From positions 62,001 to 126,000 of the forward strand of contig NZ_JAOYFC010000004.1 of assembly GCF_025802015.1 (NCBI RefSeq): a stretch of DNA of 64,000 bases, written 5' to 3'. The stretch is from Falsihalocynthiibacter halioticoli. GTDB taxonomy: Bacteria > Pseudomonadota > Alphaproteobacteria > Rhodobacterales > Rhodobacteraceae. This document shows, piece by piece, positions 15,861 through 24,624 of the stretch. Within the stretch, counting starts at the first letter, position 1, and each line of letters begins with the position of its first letter. The notes under the pieces are model-generated. The model did no database searches, was not told where the DNA came from, and was given only the letters and a program-made list of their open reading frames with translations. The position numbers and the translations under genes were made by a program.

Positions 15861-17309
15861 CTAAATCCCCAACAGAAGATCAAACAACTCATCAATTGAT
15901 TGGATGATTTTTGCGTTTGCAGCATAACTTCGCTCCACAAGCAGGAGTTTCTGCATTTCCTGGTCAGTGTCGACGCCACCTGAAAGTTCTTGTGTTCTCA
16001 GTGTTTCTGTTTTGGTGATGGCGTAGGTTAAGTCAGTTTCGGAAGCGTGTTTGGCGCTGCCGATTTGCGATGCGAAGTTCGTCGCGAGGTTTGCGAAACT
16101 GGTCGAGCCGCTGCTCATACTACCGGAAGCGATAAGCGTAGAATTTCGAAGAGCGCCAAGCATGCGATTGATCGTATCGGCGTTCCCGACGTCACCTTGA
16201 GAAACTGCGCCGATGCCGTCGCGAATCCTCCAAATTGCCCCTCCGGCCTCTGGGATGACTGCGGAGGAGACTGAAATTCGTTGAGAGATTGCAATTTCAT
16301 TCAACGGATCGAAGCTGGCGCCGCTGTCGGTGAATAGACCGCCAGTTGAAGTAGGGTCTAATGCGGGGTCTGCAAATCGCTCGATAATATTACGAGCGAT
16401 GGAGTCAATTTCGGATTGTGCGCTAACGAGCGTGTTGTCTCGAGCCTGAAACAGAGCAGAAAGAGAACCACCCTTGATGGCATTACGTTCCGCGTTTGTA
16501 TTGATTGGCGTTCCGTTGAGGCTTAGCCCTGAAAGCGCGCCTGAACTGATGGTCATCTCGGGAACAATGGTCGGGGTAGAAGAGAATTCGAATGTTCCAG
16601 CTCTGCCATCAACGAGGATCGCGCCCATCTCTGTGAATAAAGCGACTGTCCCGTTGTCTCTGTCCGCAAGCTTTAAGGGGACAATGCTTGAAATCGCGTC
16701 AATCGCAACTTGCCGTTGATCAACGAGAGCATTGACGTCTCTATTCGTATTTGAGTGATTTTGAATTTGTTGGTTCAGATATTCGATGTGCTTAAGGCTC
16801 TTATTAAGGAAGGAGACTTGTTCAAAAATCTGATTGTCAGCTTGGACACGTAGGTTTTGGATATCGTCTGATATCGCGTTGAACTTACCGGCCAAGTCTT
16901 GCGATGCAGTGAGGACATTTTGAAGGCGGACTGTGGAATCCGGCCTGCTGCTGGCTTCAATCAGCGCGTTTTCAAATTGACTGATCGTCGCGCTGAGCGA
17001 ACCTGCGTCGCCTGGGATTCCGATTGCGCTCTCAAGTTGGCCAAGAAAACTGCTCATTGTTGACGCGCTTCCCTGTTCGGATTGAGCAGAGCGGCGGTCA
17101 GCAATGAGGACGGGATCCGCGTGTCTCGTTGTGCCAACGACCGTAACGCCCGCTCCGTTTCTGCCAAGAGTTTGGGAGGAGAGTTCCAGTTCGCGACGGC
17201 CATAGCCTTCGGTCATCGCATTTGCGATGTTAGAAGACACGACCTGCGCTGATCGGGCTGAAGCGTTCAACCCGGTCATTGCATTTGCGAGGCTAGATGA
17301 AAGGCTCAT
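15861..17309 (-). CDS. flgK: Flagellar hook-associated protein FlgK (HAP1)
   Basis: FlgK is the first hook-filament junction protein. The 482-residue sequence starts SLANAMTGLNASARSAQVVSSNIANAMTEGYGRRE, the rod/hook family N-terminal helix with the ANA(N/M)..GY signature. It ends with a coiled helix QEMQKLLLVERSYAANAKIIQSIDELFDLLLGI typical of axial proteins. The central domain is variable. It lies between flgE and flgL in the conserved order. Confidence 0.95.
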   Translation of the reverse strand: MSLSSSLANAMTGLNASARSAQVVSSNIANAMTEGYGRRELELSSQTLGRNGAGVTVVGTTRHADPVLIADRRSAQSEQGSASTMSSFLGQLESAIGIPGDAGSLSATISQFENALIEASSRPDSTVRLQNVLTASQDLAGKFNAISDDIQNLRVQADNQIFEQVSFLNKSLKHIEYLNQQIQNHSNTNRDVNALVDQRQVAIDAISSIVPLKLADRDNGTVALFTEMGAILVDGRAGTFEFSSTPTIVPEMTISSGALSGLSLNGTPINTNAERNAIKGGSLSALFQARDNTLVSAQSEIDSIARNIIERFADPALDPTSTGGLFTDSGASFDPLNEIAISQRISVSSAVIPEAGGAIWRIRDGIGAVSQGDVGNADTINRMLGALRNSTLIASGSMSSGSTSFANLATNFASQIGSAKHASETDLTYAITKTETLRTQELSGGVDTDQEMQKLLLVERSYAANAKIIQSIDELFDLLLGI

Positions 17310-17335
17310 GGTAAATGCCTAGGCGCTAGCTGGAT

Positions 17336-18640
17336 TTATCGTTTGATGTTGGTTGTTTCTTGCAACATCTCATCGACTGTTTGGATAACCTTGGCGTTGG
17401 AAGAATAGGCGCGCTGCGTTTGAATTAGGTTGGTCAGCTCGCCAGCAACATCGGTCGTCGACCCCTCACGCGCAAAGCCAGAGACCTCGCCCGTTGGACC
17501 ATCGCCCGCATCCCAGAGGAAAAATGAGCCGGAGTTTGGAGAGACTTGAAATGCCTGATTGTTGAGTGAAACGAGTGCATTCGGGTTGGCAACATCGACC
17601 AGCGGAACTTGATAAATCGTGCGCGTAAAACCTGTGTCATACGTAGCGTTGATATAGCCGTTCGGATCAATTTCCACTGACGTGAGATTTCCAACAGGTG
17701 ACCCGTCTTTCGTAATCGATGTTGGTGCGAAGTTATCAGACAGTTGGGTAAGACCATTTGGATCGCCCAACGCACCGATCGCCATTTCTAGAGGGCCGCC
17801 GGCAACTGTAAGAGAGAGGTTGCCCGTTGCGGGATCGTATGCGCCGCCGTTGACTACAGCTACGGATTGGAGTGTGCCGCCATTTGCGCGACTGTCGTCG
17901 AACGTTAGTGTGTATTCGCCAATCGTTGCGCCACCTAACGCAGAGTCTGTGATCCTCATTGTCCATTCGTTGGAAGAGCCAGAAGCGGGAACGGTTGGGG
18001 AGAACGTAATGCCAAGTGTTTCCGAGGTTCCGAGGTTTCCGAAATATTCAACGGAAAGAGGCAGCGTATCGCCAGAGGCGCCAACCTCTGTTTCTGTGGC
18101 AGGAAGATTGACACCAAGGTTAAGGGCTGTGGTTGGATCACCGGCGGTTTGGTTTACGTTGATGACAACGGGTTCCAAACCTCCTGGAGTGTCTCGTGCG
18201 AAGGTTGGAATTGCGCCGTCTGCGTCAGCGGGCCAGCCAAGAAGCACAAGGCCGGACTCCGTTTTGAGAACTCCGTTTGCATCGGTGCGGAAAGAACCTG
18301 TTGTCGTCATCATCATCGGTTCTTCGCCAGTGGAGGACAGCGACACTTCGGTCGTTACTGGAAGCATACCGCGCCCTGAAACTGCGATGTCTAGCGGATG
18401 GCTCGTTGCCACAAGGGGGCCACGCTCGTCGATCAGGCGATTGGTCGTGGCGCGTACGCCGCCAGCGGAATAGGAACCAGAGCCCGCGATACCGTTGATT
18501 ACGAATGATTGGAAATCGGCCGTCGCGCGTTTGTACCCAAAGGTACCGGAGTTAGCGATGTTATCGGAAATAGTAGCCAGCCGAGTCGCGTTGGCGCTAA
18601 GGCCAGCGACTCCTGCGCTGAGTGAGGAAGAAATAGTCAT
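17336..18640 (-). CDS. flgE: Flagellar hook protein FlgE
   Basis: FlgE builds the flexible hook. The 434-residue protein opens with SLSAGVAGLSANATRLATISDNIANSGTFGYKRA, the axial-protein N-terminal helix and FGYK signature. It ends with VAGELTNLIQTQRAYSSNAKVIQTVDEMLQETTNIKR. Between them lie beta-rich hook domains. It is preceded by a CtrA-like box and a GAAAGG ribosome site, so a promoter probably lies in the 90-base gap after motB. The downstream genes flgK, flgL and flgI follow closely. Confidence 0.95.
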   Translation of the reverse strand: MTISSSLSAGVAGLSANATRLATISDNIANSGTFGYKRATADFQSFVINGIAGSGSYSAGGVRATTNRLIDERGPLVATSHPLDIAVSGRGMLPVTTEVSLSSTGEEPMMMTTTGSFRTDANGVLKTESGLVLLGWPADADGAIPTFARDTPGGLEPVVINVNQTAGDPTTALNLGVNLPATETEVGASGDTLPLSVEYFGNLGTSETLGITFSPTVPASGSSNEWTMRITDSALGGATIGEYTLTFDDSRANGGTLQSVAVVNGGAYDPATGNLSLTVAGGPLEMAIGALGDPNGLTQLSDNFAPTSITKDGSPVGNLTSVEIDPNGYINATYDTGFTRTIYQVPLVDVANPNALVSLNNQAFQVSPNSGSFFLWDAGDGPTGEVSGFAREGSTTDVAGELTNLIQTQRAYSSNAKVIQTVDEMLQETTNIKR

Positions 18641-18700
18641 TGTACTGCGCCTTTCTGCTGCATCGACTAGGTGTCAAATGCGATCATTACCGGCGCGGGT

Positions 18701-18715
18701 TTAACATGCCCCTAA
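18701..18715. promoter_or_regulatory. CtrA-like box upstream of flgE
   Basis: TTAA, seven bases, then CTAA: one mismatch from the CtrA consensus TTAA-N7-TTAA. It lies about 60 bases before the flgE start. CtrA controls flagellar genes in Rhodobacterales, so the position is sensible; half-sites like this also occur by chance. Confidence 0.4.
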
Positions 18716-18730
18716 CACATAAAATTCGAA

Positions 18731-19621
18731 CTACTTTAGCGATTTTTCCGAGCGCAGGAGAATAACTTCCACCCGATTATTCCTTATATCCAACGGGTTA
18801 ACTGTTGTTGGCTTCTGCGATCCAAATCCTGTTACACGTTGAATTCGTTCTTGTGAAGTTCCGGATTTTTCAAGCATTCGACGGGTCCGCATCGATCGGT
18901 CGACCGAGATGTCCCAAGTTTGTTTTTCGCGCGCGACGATTGGCGGTGTCCGCAAATGTCCGTTTATTGCGATCTGGTTGGTCGTCAGGGAAAAGACACG
19001 CGAGATGCTGTTTACTAACTCCTGCATAACCTCTGTGGGGGTGTCAGTTCCGTATTCGAAGAGGGGCGCGCCTCGAATATCGAACAGCTCGACAATCAGC
19101 CCTTCGTCGGAAATTTTTGAGACTATGTGGCGCTTGGTGTGATCAGATAATAGGCTTTCGCCTCCGGACCCAAGCAGTATTTTCTGCACTTCTTGGAGTT
19201 TCTTATCTTCGGCCGCTTTTGCGCCACTTGCTTCGGTTTTGGATGGCGCAGGCTTCGAGGCTTCTCCTTGGTCTACGCCATTGTTTCCGAGCGAGGGCTT
19301 AAGTTCCTCGGGTAACGGGTTGCTGGCTCCAACCCCGTTGTGGGGTAAGGTTTCCTCTGGAAAGGGGCTGTCGCCGCCAAAGAAACTACCGCCACCACCG
19401 GAATTTCGGTTGATCGTGATTGTTGGGTTGAAATAATCTGCAATCGCTTTGCGTTGCTTCTCTGTAGTGGCGCCAAGGAGCCACATAAGAAGGAAGAAGG
19501 CCATCATGGCGGTTACGAAATCCGCGTAGGCAACTTTCCACGCGCCGCCGTGATGGCCCGCGGCGATTACTTTCTTACGCTTTATTATGATCGGTCTTTT
19601 GTTGTCTCCAACATCAGCCAT
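18731..19621 (-). CDS. motB: Flagellar motor stator protein MotB
   Basis: MotB anchors the stator to peptidoglycan and forms the proton channel with MotA. The 296-residue protein has a short cytoplasmic N-terminus, one transmembrane helix near residues 30-50 (WKVAYADFVTAMMAFFLLMWLLG) with the critical proton-binding Asp in YADFVTAMMAF, a Ser/Pro-rich linker, and a C-terminal OmpA-like peptidoglycan-binding domain ending RVTGFGSQKPTTVNPLDIRNNRVEVILLRSEK. motA is not in the window. It heads the visible minus-strand flagellar run. Confidence 0.95.
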   Translation of the reverse strand: MADVGDNKRPIIIKRKKVIAAGHHGGAWKVAYADFVTAMMAFFLLMWLLGATTEKQRKAIADYFNPTITINRNSGGGGSFFGGDSPFPEETLPHNGVGASNPLPEELKPSLGNNGVDQGEASKPAPSKTEASGAKAAEDKKLQEVQKILLGSGGESLLSDHTKRHIVSKISDEGLIVELFDIRGAPLFEYGTDTPTEVMQELVNSISRVFSLTTNQIAINGHLRTPPIVAREKQTWDISVDRSMRTRRMLEKSGTSQERIQRVTGFGSQKPTTVNPLDIRNNRVEVILLRSEKSLK

Positions 19622-19636
19622 TGCATCACCCGTTTA

Positions 19637-19664
19637 TTCACCCAAGCCCGTTCTAGCGGGTGAA
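19637..19664. promoter_or_regulatory. Hairpin between the HI0933-type gene and motB
   Basis: TTCACCC (19637-19643) pairs with GGGTGAA (19658-19664), with an inner CCCG/CGGG pair possible. No T-run follows on the minus strand. It sits 16 bases before the motB start and could be an attenuator or terminator remnant between the flavoprotein gene and motB. Confidence 0.35.
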
Positions 19665-19696
19665 GGTGAAGGCGCGCTTAATCTTTCAAATTCAAG

Positions 19697-20905
19697 CTAT
19701 TTTGCTTCGTGTTTCGAAGAGATAGCAGTGCCTGCGGCCCATCCGGATGACCAAGCCCATTGGAAGTTGAACCCGCCAAGCCAGCCGGTCACATCAACAA
19801 CTTCCCCAATGAAATACAAGCTCGGTTGCGTCTTACACTCGAGTGATTGGGAGTTGAGATCAGCGGTGCTGACTCCGCCGAGCGTGACCTCTGCGGTTCT
19901 GTATCCTTCGGTTCCTGTAGGGAAAAGCTGCCATGCTGTCAGGGTGTCGACAATTTCTCGTAGCGCCTTGTCACTTTGGTCCGCAAGGTTTCCATGCAGT
20001 TTGAGTTTGTCAGAGAAGTAGGCGGCAAGTTTCGCAGGCAAGAGCATTGCCATGCCGTTGGCCAGTGATTTGCGCCCATGCTCCCCGCGCAAGTCTTTTA
20101 GACGGGCAAACAAATCTTCTTCAGGTAATAACTGTACTTCGATTGGATCTGTTTCGCGCCAGTAGCTGCTGGCTTGCAAAATTGATGGGCCCGAGAGCCC
20201 TCGGTGTGTAAAAAGCAACCCCTCGCTAAAGCCGGTTTTATTCGCAGTTACGCGCGCAGGGACAGAGACCCCCGGGAGATCAGAAAGCTCTTTCTTCACG
20301 TCATCGCCGAATGTAAGCGGTACGAGGGCGGGGCGTGTTTCAACGAGCGATAAGCCGAATTGAGACGCTACTGAATAGCCAAATCCAGTGGCTCCCATTT
20401 TCGGAATTGATTTACCGCCAGTTGCAACCACGAGGTTTCTAGCCGCCAACTCCCGGCCATCTACGTTCACATGGAACAAGCTATTGCTGTGGCTAACTGA
20501 TGCGACTTTTGCGTTGAGCTGAAGCTCAGCGCCTGTCGCTTTCATCTCCGCAAGCAGTAGTGCGATGATTTCCTTGGCGCTGTTGTCGCAGAAAAGTTGT
20601 CCGAGCGTTTTCTCATGCCAAGCAATGTTGTGTCGGTTCACAAGGTCGATGAAATCCCATTGGCTATAGCGGCTTAATGCGGATTTAACGAAATGTGGGT
20701 TCTCGGAAATGAAGTTTTCCGGACTACAATAGAGGTTGGTGAAGTTACAACGCCCCCCGCCGGAAATTCGAATTTTCTCTCCGGGAGATTTGGAATGATC
20801 CAGCAGCAAGACCTTTCCGCCAGATTTCGCGGCTTCGGCGGCACACATCATTCCGGCAGCACCGGCTCCAATAATGATTGCATGGTAAGGGTGTTGTTTG
20901 TTCAT
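19697..20905 (-). CDS. HI0933-family NAD(P)/FAD-dependent oxidoreductase (YhiN/BaiN-like)
   Basis: A 402-residue flavoprotein of the HI0933 family (PF03486). The dinucleotide-binding motif AIIIGAGAAGMMCAAEAAKSG is at residues 8-28, followed by the family-specific GEKIRISGGGRCNFTN and a conserved NLVVATGGKSIPKMGATGFGY. The C-terminus has YFIGEVVDVTGWLGGFNFQWAWSSGWAAG, which closes the FAD site. The cellular role of most members is unknown; a gut relative (BaiN) reduces bile-acid intermediates. I chose the start MNKQHP at 20905, just before the FAD motif, though its ribosome site (AAGG) is very close to the ATG. An upstream start at 20992 would read through a terminator hairpin and is unlikely. 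Confidence 0.9.
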   Translation of the reverse strand: MNKQHPYHAIIIGAGAAGMMCAAEAAKSGGKVLLLDHSKSPGEKIRISGGGRCNFTNLYCSPENFISENPHFVKSALSRYSQWDFIDLVNRHNIAWHEKTLGQLFCDNSAKEIIALLLAEMKATGAELQLNAKVASVSHSNSLFHVNVDGRELAARNLVVATGGKSIPKMGATGFGYSVASQFGLSLVETRPALVPLTFGDDVKKELSDLPGVSVPARVTANKTGFSEGLLFTHRGLSGPSILQASSYWRETDPIEVQLLPEEDLFARLKDLRGEHGRKSLANGMAMLLPAKLAAYFSDKLKLHGNLADQSDKALREIVDTLTAWQLFPTGTEGYRTAEVTLGGVSTADLNSQSLECKTQPSLYFIGEVVDVTGWLGGFNFQWAWSSGWAAGTAISSKHEAK

Positions 20906-20978
20906 GCCTTGCTGAACCATAGTCGTCGTGAATGTGCAAGCTTCGGGGCGTTTTGCTTGAATACGGTATTGGAAAAGT

Positions 20979-21006
20979 AAAAAGCGGACCAAATTGGCCC
21001 GCTTTT
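20979..21006 (-). terminator. Intrinsic terminator of the first small exported peptide gene
   Basis: On the minus strand AAAAGCGGGCC pairs with GGTCCGCTTTT around AATTT, with one mismatch, followed by TACTTTTCC. It ends the transcript of the peptide gene at 21041-21244. Confidence 0.75.
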
Positions 21007-21040
21007 GCTTTGCAATCGACTAAAATGTCGAAAGAAAAGA

Positions 21041-21244
21041 TTAATCGTCGTCGTCGTTTGCTGCTGCGATAGCAAGAACAGCAAGGATACCGAGACCGAT
21101 CAGAACACCCTGACCGGAGAGGCTGCTGCTGTTTTCTTCAACAACAACTGGCATTGGCTCTTCTTCAACAACAACTGGTGTACCAGCAAATGCGGAAGTT
21201 GCGGAAAGTGCGAGAACCGCAGTTAGTGTAGCAAATTTTTTCAT
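21041..21244 (-). CDS. Small exported peptide, copy 1 (possible YjbE-like)
   Basis: A 67-residue protein with a Sec signal peptide (MKK...SAFA, cleavage after residue 20). It then has two PVVVEE repeats, a Ser/Gly linker, one hydrophobic segment (VLIGLGILAVLAIAAA), and a terminal run of four aspartates. It is a near copy of the gene at 21385; 80 bases (21108-21187) are identical to 21452-21531. The layout (tiny secreted protein next to yjbF and yjbH) recalls yjbE of the enterobacterial yjbEFGH exopolysaccharide operon, but sequence similarity to YjbE is not evident, so this is inference. It has AGGAG before the ATG and its own terminator. Confidence 0.7.
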   Translation of the reverse strand: MKKFATLTAVLALSATSAFAGTPVVVEEEPMPVVVEENSSSLSGQGVLIGLGILAVLAIAAANDDDD

Positions 21245-21311
21245 CGTAAACTCCTAGTTTGGATTTAAACTGATGTGAATCCTATTTCGTGGAAAGCATC
21301 AGGTAAATGAA

Positions 21312-21335
21312 AAACGGGCCAGAAAAGGCCCGTTT
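21312..21335 (-). terminator. Intrinsic terminator of the second small exported peptide gene
   Basis: AAACGGGCC pairs perfectly with GGCCCGTTT (21312-21320 with 21327-21335), followed on the minus strand by TTCATTTACC. It lies 50 bases past the stop of the gene at 21385. Confidence 0.8.
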
Positions 21336-21384
21336 AACTTGATAGTCGGTGACTCTCGGTCACACATTGGTTGCCCAATGTGGA

Positions 21385-21588
21385 TTAGTCGTCGCTGTCG
21401 GAAGCAGCTGCGATAGCAAGAATAGCAAGAATGCCGAGACCGATCAGAACGCCCTGACCGGAGAGGCTGCTGCTGTTTTCTTCAACAACAACTGGCATTG
21501 GCTCTTCTTCAACAACAACTGGTGTACCAGCGAAAGCGGAAGTTGCTGTGAGAGCAACAACAGATGCGAGAGTAGCAAATTTTTTCAT
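21385..21588 (-). CDS. Small exported peptide, copy 2 (possible YjbE-like)
   Basis: The 67-residue paralogue of the preceding peptide, with the same plan: signal peptide ending SAFA, duplicated PVVVEE motif, Ser-rich linker, hydrophobic segment VLIGLGILAILAIAAA, and acidic tail SDSDD. The mature parts differ by only a few residues, while the signal peptides differ more. It lies 80 bases downstream of yjbF, has a GGAG ribosome site, its own TATAAT-type -10 element and its own terminator. It can therefore be expressed apart from yjbFH and probably at high level. Function unknown; an acidic peptide embedded in or near the inner membrane. Confidence 0.7.
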   Translation of the reverse strand: MKKFATLASVVALTATSAFAGTPVVVEEEPMPVVVEENSSSLSGQGVLIGLGILAILAIAAASDSDD

Positions 21589-21633
21589 TTTTTAGCTCCA
21601 TTAATGTGCACGTACGCGAATTTTCGTTTAGCC

Positions 21634-21639
21634 ATTATA
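21634..21639 (-). promoter_or_regulatory. Likely -10 element for small exported peptide copy 2
   Basis: The minus strand reads TATAAT, a perfect consensus, about 45 bases before the start codon of the gene at 21588. No good -35 hexamer is seen; the upstream stretch is T-rich. Confidence 0.4.
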
Positions 21640-21668
21640 AAAGGCACCGTAAAGAAATTAAAAAAAAA

Positions 21669-22346
21669 TTATTCGATTATCCGTTGTAGTGACACGTAAC
21701 CAACAGTTTTAGAAACAAACTGCCGCGATTGGCGCACGATTCCGCGTGAATCCACCCAATAATCGTTGCTGAACTTTGATTCGGAGTTCGAACATTTTTC
21801 CCGAAAGTGCTCTGTTTTATAGGATTTTCCGAATACGGGCGTGTCTTTGCTACCTAGTGAACTCCAAGTGCAACTAAACTCTGTGCCAACAATATTCTCG
21901 TCATCAACAAGATAGTAGTTAATCCGCTGTTTCGTTCCGGTGTTGCGAACAGTCGATGGAACTTTTGCCGCAACCAGATCGTCACCAAATGCAAATGTCG
22001 CGGTTATAAAGCCATTCTTCTGTACAATCACAGAGTCTATGCTTGATCGCCAAGTTTCATAGGGCCCGTTAACTTCTTCGATACCAAGGAAGCCGTTGCC
22101 TTTGGTGTTTTCGATTAGAGCGAAACTGAGCGGCTTGTCGTAGTTCTCTAGCCATTTCTGAGCAGCAGCGAGGTCAGCTTGAGCTTGTTGTCCTGCTTCT
22201 GTGCCGTCGCCGGGGTTGATCTTGTCGACATAGGATTTGCCGAGTTCAAACAAAGTAGAGGATATGGTGACCTCGTCCTTGGCAGAGCCGCAGCTTACGA
22301 GCGTGGCGAGGCCGAGAATACCGACAAAATATGATTTCGAATTCAT
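21669..22346 (-). CDS. YjbF-like lipoprotein
   Basis: A 225-residue lipoprotein: the N-terminus ends in LVSCG, giving a lipidated Cys near residue 19. The rest has the general pattern of the YjbF/GfcB family (PF11102): a helical start, then beta-rich repeats with aromatic residues (GPYETWRSSIDSVIVQKNGFITATFAFGDDLVAA) and conserved cysteines. Such proteins work in export of extracellular polysaccharide. I chose the ATG at 22346, which overlaps the yjbH stop by four bases (ATGA); a start 6 codons upstream would lie deeper inside yjbH. The tight coupling to YjbH supports the family call. No yjbG is seen. Confidence 0.75.
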   Translation of the reverse strand: MNSKSYFVGILGLATLVSCGSAKDEVTISSTLFELGKSYVDKINPGDGTEAGQQAQADLAAAQKWLENYDKPLSFALIENTKGNGFLGIEEVNGPYETWRSSIDSVIVQKNGFITATFAFGDDLVAAKVPSTVRNTGTKQRINYYLVDDENIVGTEFSCTWSSLGSKDTPVFGKSYKTEHFREKCSNSESKFSNDYWVDSRGIVRQSRQFVSKTVGYVSLQRIIE

Positions 22347-24487
22347 CGCCAGAACCTTCCCCAAGTTTCTTCGAGGTTTTCGGCGTGGTTGTCACGCACC
22401 TTGTCGTAAAGCCGCTGATCGACACGCAAGCGCGCTGCGCTGTTGCGCGATGTGGATTGAAGCGCGACAGTTTGTGTGCTTCGTGTAGGCTTGCCGGTGA
22501 TCCAGTGATACGGCACCTCAAGAACAATACCTTTATTATAGGTACCGTCGCCAGTCGGGTCGTTCTCGCTTTCATTTGTGCGCGAGATAAAGGCCCCGAT
22601 GCGCCAGCCGGATGCAAACTCGCGGTTGATCGCAAACGTCGCACCATAATCGCCGGCAAGGTAACGCCCGGCGTCAACCCTGAAGTCGAACCCGTTACTT
22701 GCTTGATAGTAAGCAGAGACATGTCCGGTGAATGTTTCGTAGTCTTGGAACCCGAGATAAGAGTCGTAATCACGCTGCTTAACGTAGTTCAGTTCAGCGC
22801 CGAACGCATAAGGTGTATCAACCGGTTTCCAAAGAAGCTCGGATGCAATGCCGCCAAACATGGGCTCGAGATATCCAACAGAGATACGGCCGTAGACGTC
22901 ATTCTGTGGCTCGAAGTAATAGTCCATCGTTAGGTTAGTAAGCGAAACGGGGCTAAAGGCGTCATAGAGTTTCGCGTTGCTCCGTACTGGCGGCAGGTCG
23001 GTTGCTACCGGTTGAGGGTCGCCATCGCCGATCGATCCCACGACCTGAGCATTGATGCCGCCAGAAACTTCCCAACCTCTTGAAATTTCATACTTTGACG
23101 TCAAACGCCCACCAATACCCCACTCCACAGGTTCGTTTGGTTGGAAAATGTCAAAACGAACGTAAGGCGCGAGGCCCCAAGTGAATTTCGGATAGGTGCC
23201 TTCAAAGTAAATAATGTCATCGGAAGGCGGGCCGGCTTCTTCAAATGCAACGGACTGAAGCATTTGATCTTGGCCAGGTGGCCGCGAGACAAAGTCCTCA
23301 AGGTCGCTGCGGTCAATTACAACGGCAGTGGGGGCAAGCCCGTTGGCTACTGGAATAATGCGGAATGTTTTAACCGATGGCGGCATTGTTTGAGACAATG
23401 CCCGTGCGGACCGACCAACTGCTTGCGCGCTCGACATAAAGCTGCGGTTGCGAATGCGCGCTTCTACAACCGTTCCGTCAATATCGAGCCCTTCAAGAAC
23501 AATGCGATCTGTTTCCATGAACTTCGCTGTGTTCTCGACCAAAAGCTCTTTCACGCCCGCTTGTTCAAGCCAAACAGTTGAATATTGCTCTGGATCTGCG
23601 GCGTAAGGAGGACGGGGCTTAACAGCACGCGGCGCGCTTCCAAGTCCAGTGGAGATGATCGGTTTCTTTGGATTAAACCGGAATGTAAGCTGCGCGGCCA
23701 ACTCAGAGCCATAAAGCGAATAGGCACCAAGTGTGACATATTCATTAAAGGCGTATTCGGCGCCGAAGTTGAACGGGGATTTATGCTCGAATGCGTCTAA
23801 ATTTTCTGTTTCCAGTATATGCGCGTCAGAGGAATATTCCGCCTTAAGCGTAAGCTTATCGATAGGGCGCCATTCGATACCCGCAAAGCCAGCCATTGAA
23901 CCACGGAAAAGATCGCGCTCGTCAACACCGTTCGAAGACCGGCTGTCAAAACCATCGCTAAAGGAGTTGTACGATCCAAGTCGTCCCCACCCGATACCAG
24001 CGGTCGCGCGGAACTCTGGCGTGAAGTTTTTGGTCGCGGCGATAAATTCGTTGGAATAATAACCGGTTCCGGCAAGATCAGTGAGGCCGATTGTAACCGC
24101 AGGAACGAACTGGCTCTCCTTCAGGACATTGAAGCGCAAATCAAAGCTACGATCAAAATAGTCGGTGCCGTCAAGCCAATGGTTGTAACGGGAATAGCGT
24201 AGCGTAGCCGAAACGCGATCATGAAGCTGGAAGGTTTGGTTAAAGCGCGAAATCCCTGCAAAATAGGATGCGGTCACGGCTAGCTCCGCATCTTCCATCG
24301 CTTCACCAGACGGCATGTGGATCATGCCCGCCATACCATCGAGATTGTAAGACGGATCTGCCAATGCGGTTGTTATGGTCAGGGCTGCGATGGCAACGCC
24401 AACGAATGCGCCCGCACTCACGGGGCGTTTAATACATGGGATCGAAATGCGATCCACGCATGCGGATACTTTGTACTGTCTGCTCAC
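22343..24487 (-). CDS. YjbH-like exopolysaccharide export outer-membrane protein
   Basis: A 714-residue exported beta-rich protein of the YjbH/GfcD family (PF06082). After a long N-terminal region with a hydrophobic stretch ending ALA (around residue 43), the mature protein starts SYNLDGMAGMIHMPSGEAMEDAEL. This is the characteristic beginning of YjbH, followed by FNQTFQLHDRVSATLRYSRY and repeated aromatic beta strands. Members are thought to form outer-membrane channels for polysaccharide, linked to biofilm formation. The start is GTG at 24487 with AGGA 5 bases upstream. It is co-translated with the YjbF-like lipoprotein. Confidence 0.85.
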   Translation of the reverse strand: MSRQYKVSACVDRISIPCIKRPVSAGAFVGVAIAALTITTALADPSYNLDGMAGMIHMPSGEAMEDAELAVTASYFAGISRFNQTFQLHDRVSATLRYSRYNHWLDGTDYFDRSFDLRFNVLKESQFVPAVTIGLTDLAGTGYYSNEFIAATKNFTPEFRATAGIGWGRLGSYNSFSDGFDSRSSNGVDERDLFRGSMAGFAGIEWRPIDKLTLKAEYSSDAHILETENLDAFEHKSPFNFGAEYAFNEYVTLGAYSLYGSELAAQLTFRFNPKKPIISTGLGSAPRAVKPRPPYAADPEQYSTVWLEQAGVKELLVENTAKFMETDRIVLEGLDIDGTVVEARIRNRSFMSSAQAVGRSARALSQTMPPSVKTFRIIPVANGLAPTAVVIDRSDLEDFVSRPPGQDQMLQSVAFEEAGPPSDDIIYFEGTYPKFTWGLAPYVRFDIFQPNEPVEWGIGGRLTSKYEISRGWEVSGGINAQVVGSIGDGDPQPVATDLPPVRSNAKLYDAFSPVSLTNLTMDYYFEPQNDVYGRISVGYLEPMFGGIASELLWKPVDTPYAFGAELNYVKQRDYDSYLGFQDYETFTGHVSAYYQASNGFDFRVDAGRYLAGDYGATFAINREFASGWRIGAFISRTNESENDPTGDGTYNKGIVLEVPYHWITGKPTRSTQTVALQSTSRNSAARLRVDQRLYDKVRDNHAENLEETWGRFWR

Positions 24488-24624
24488 GAAGTCCTACCAT
24501 CGGCCGTTTTCTTACATAGAACACGCAGGATTTCGCCTCGCAAGTTTGAATTAAACGCGCACAAAAAGATGCATGAAACCGTTCTTTTTCGGCCACGTTT
24601 GCGAGAGACGGAATTTAGGCGGTA

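Noticed and set aside
17682..18473. 263-codon antisense frame in flgE
   Set aside because: Ser/Pro/Arg-rich shadow of a certain gene.
21041..21588. Tandem repeats as a CRISPR-like or satellite array
   Set aside because: Only two units, both coding for full small proteins with signal peptides.
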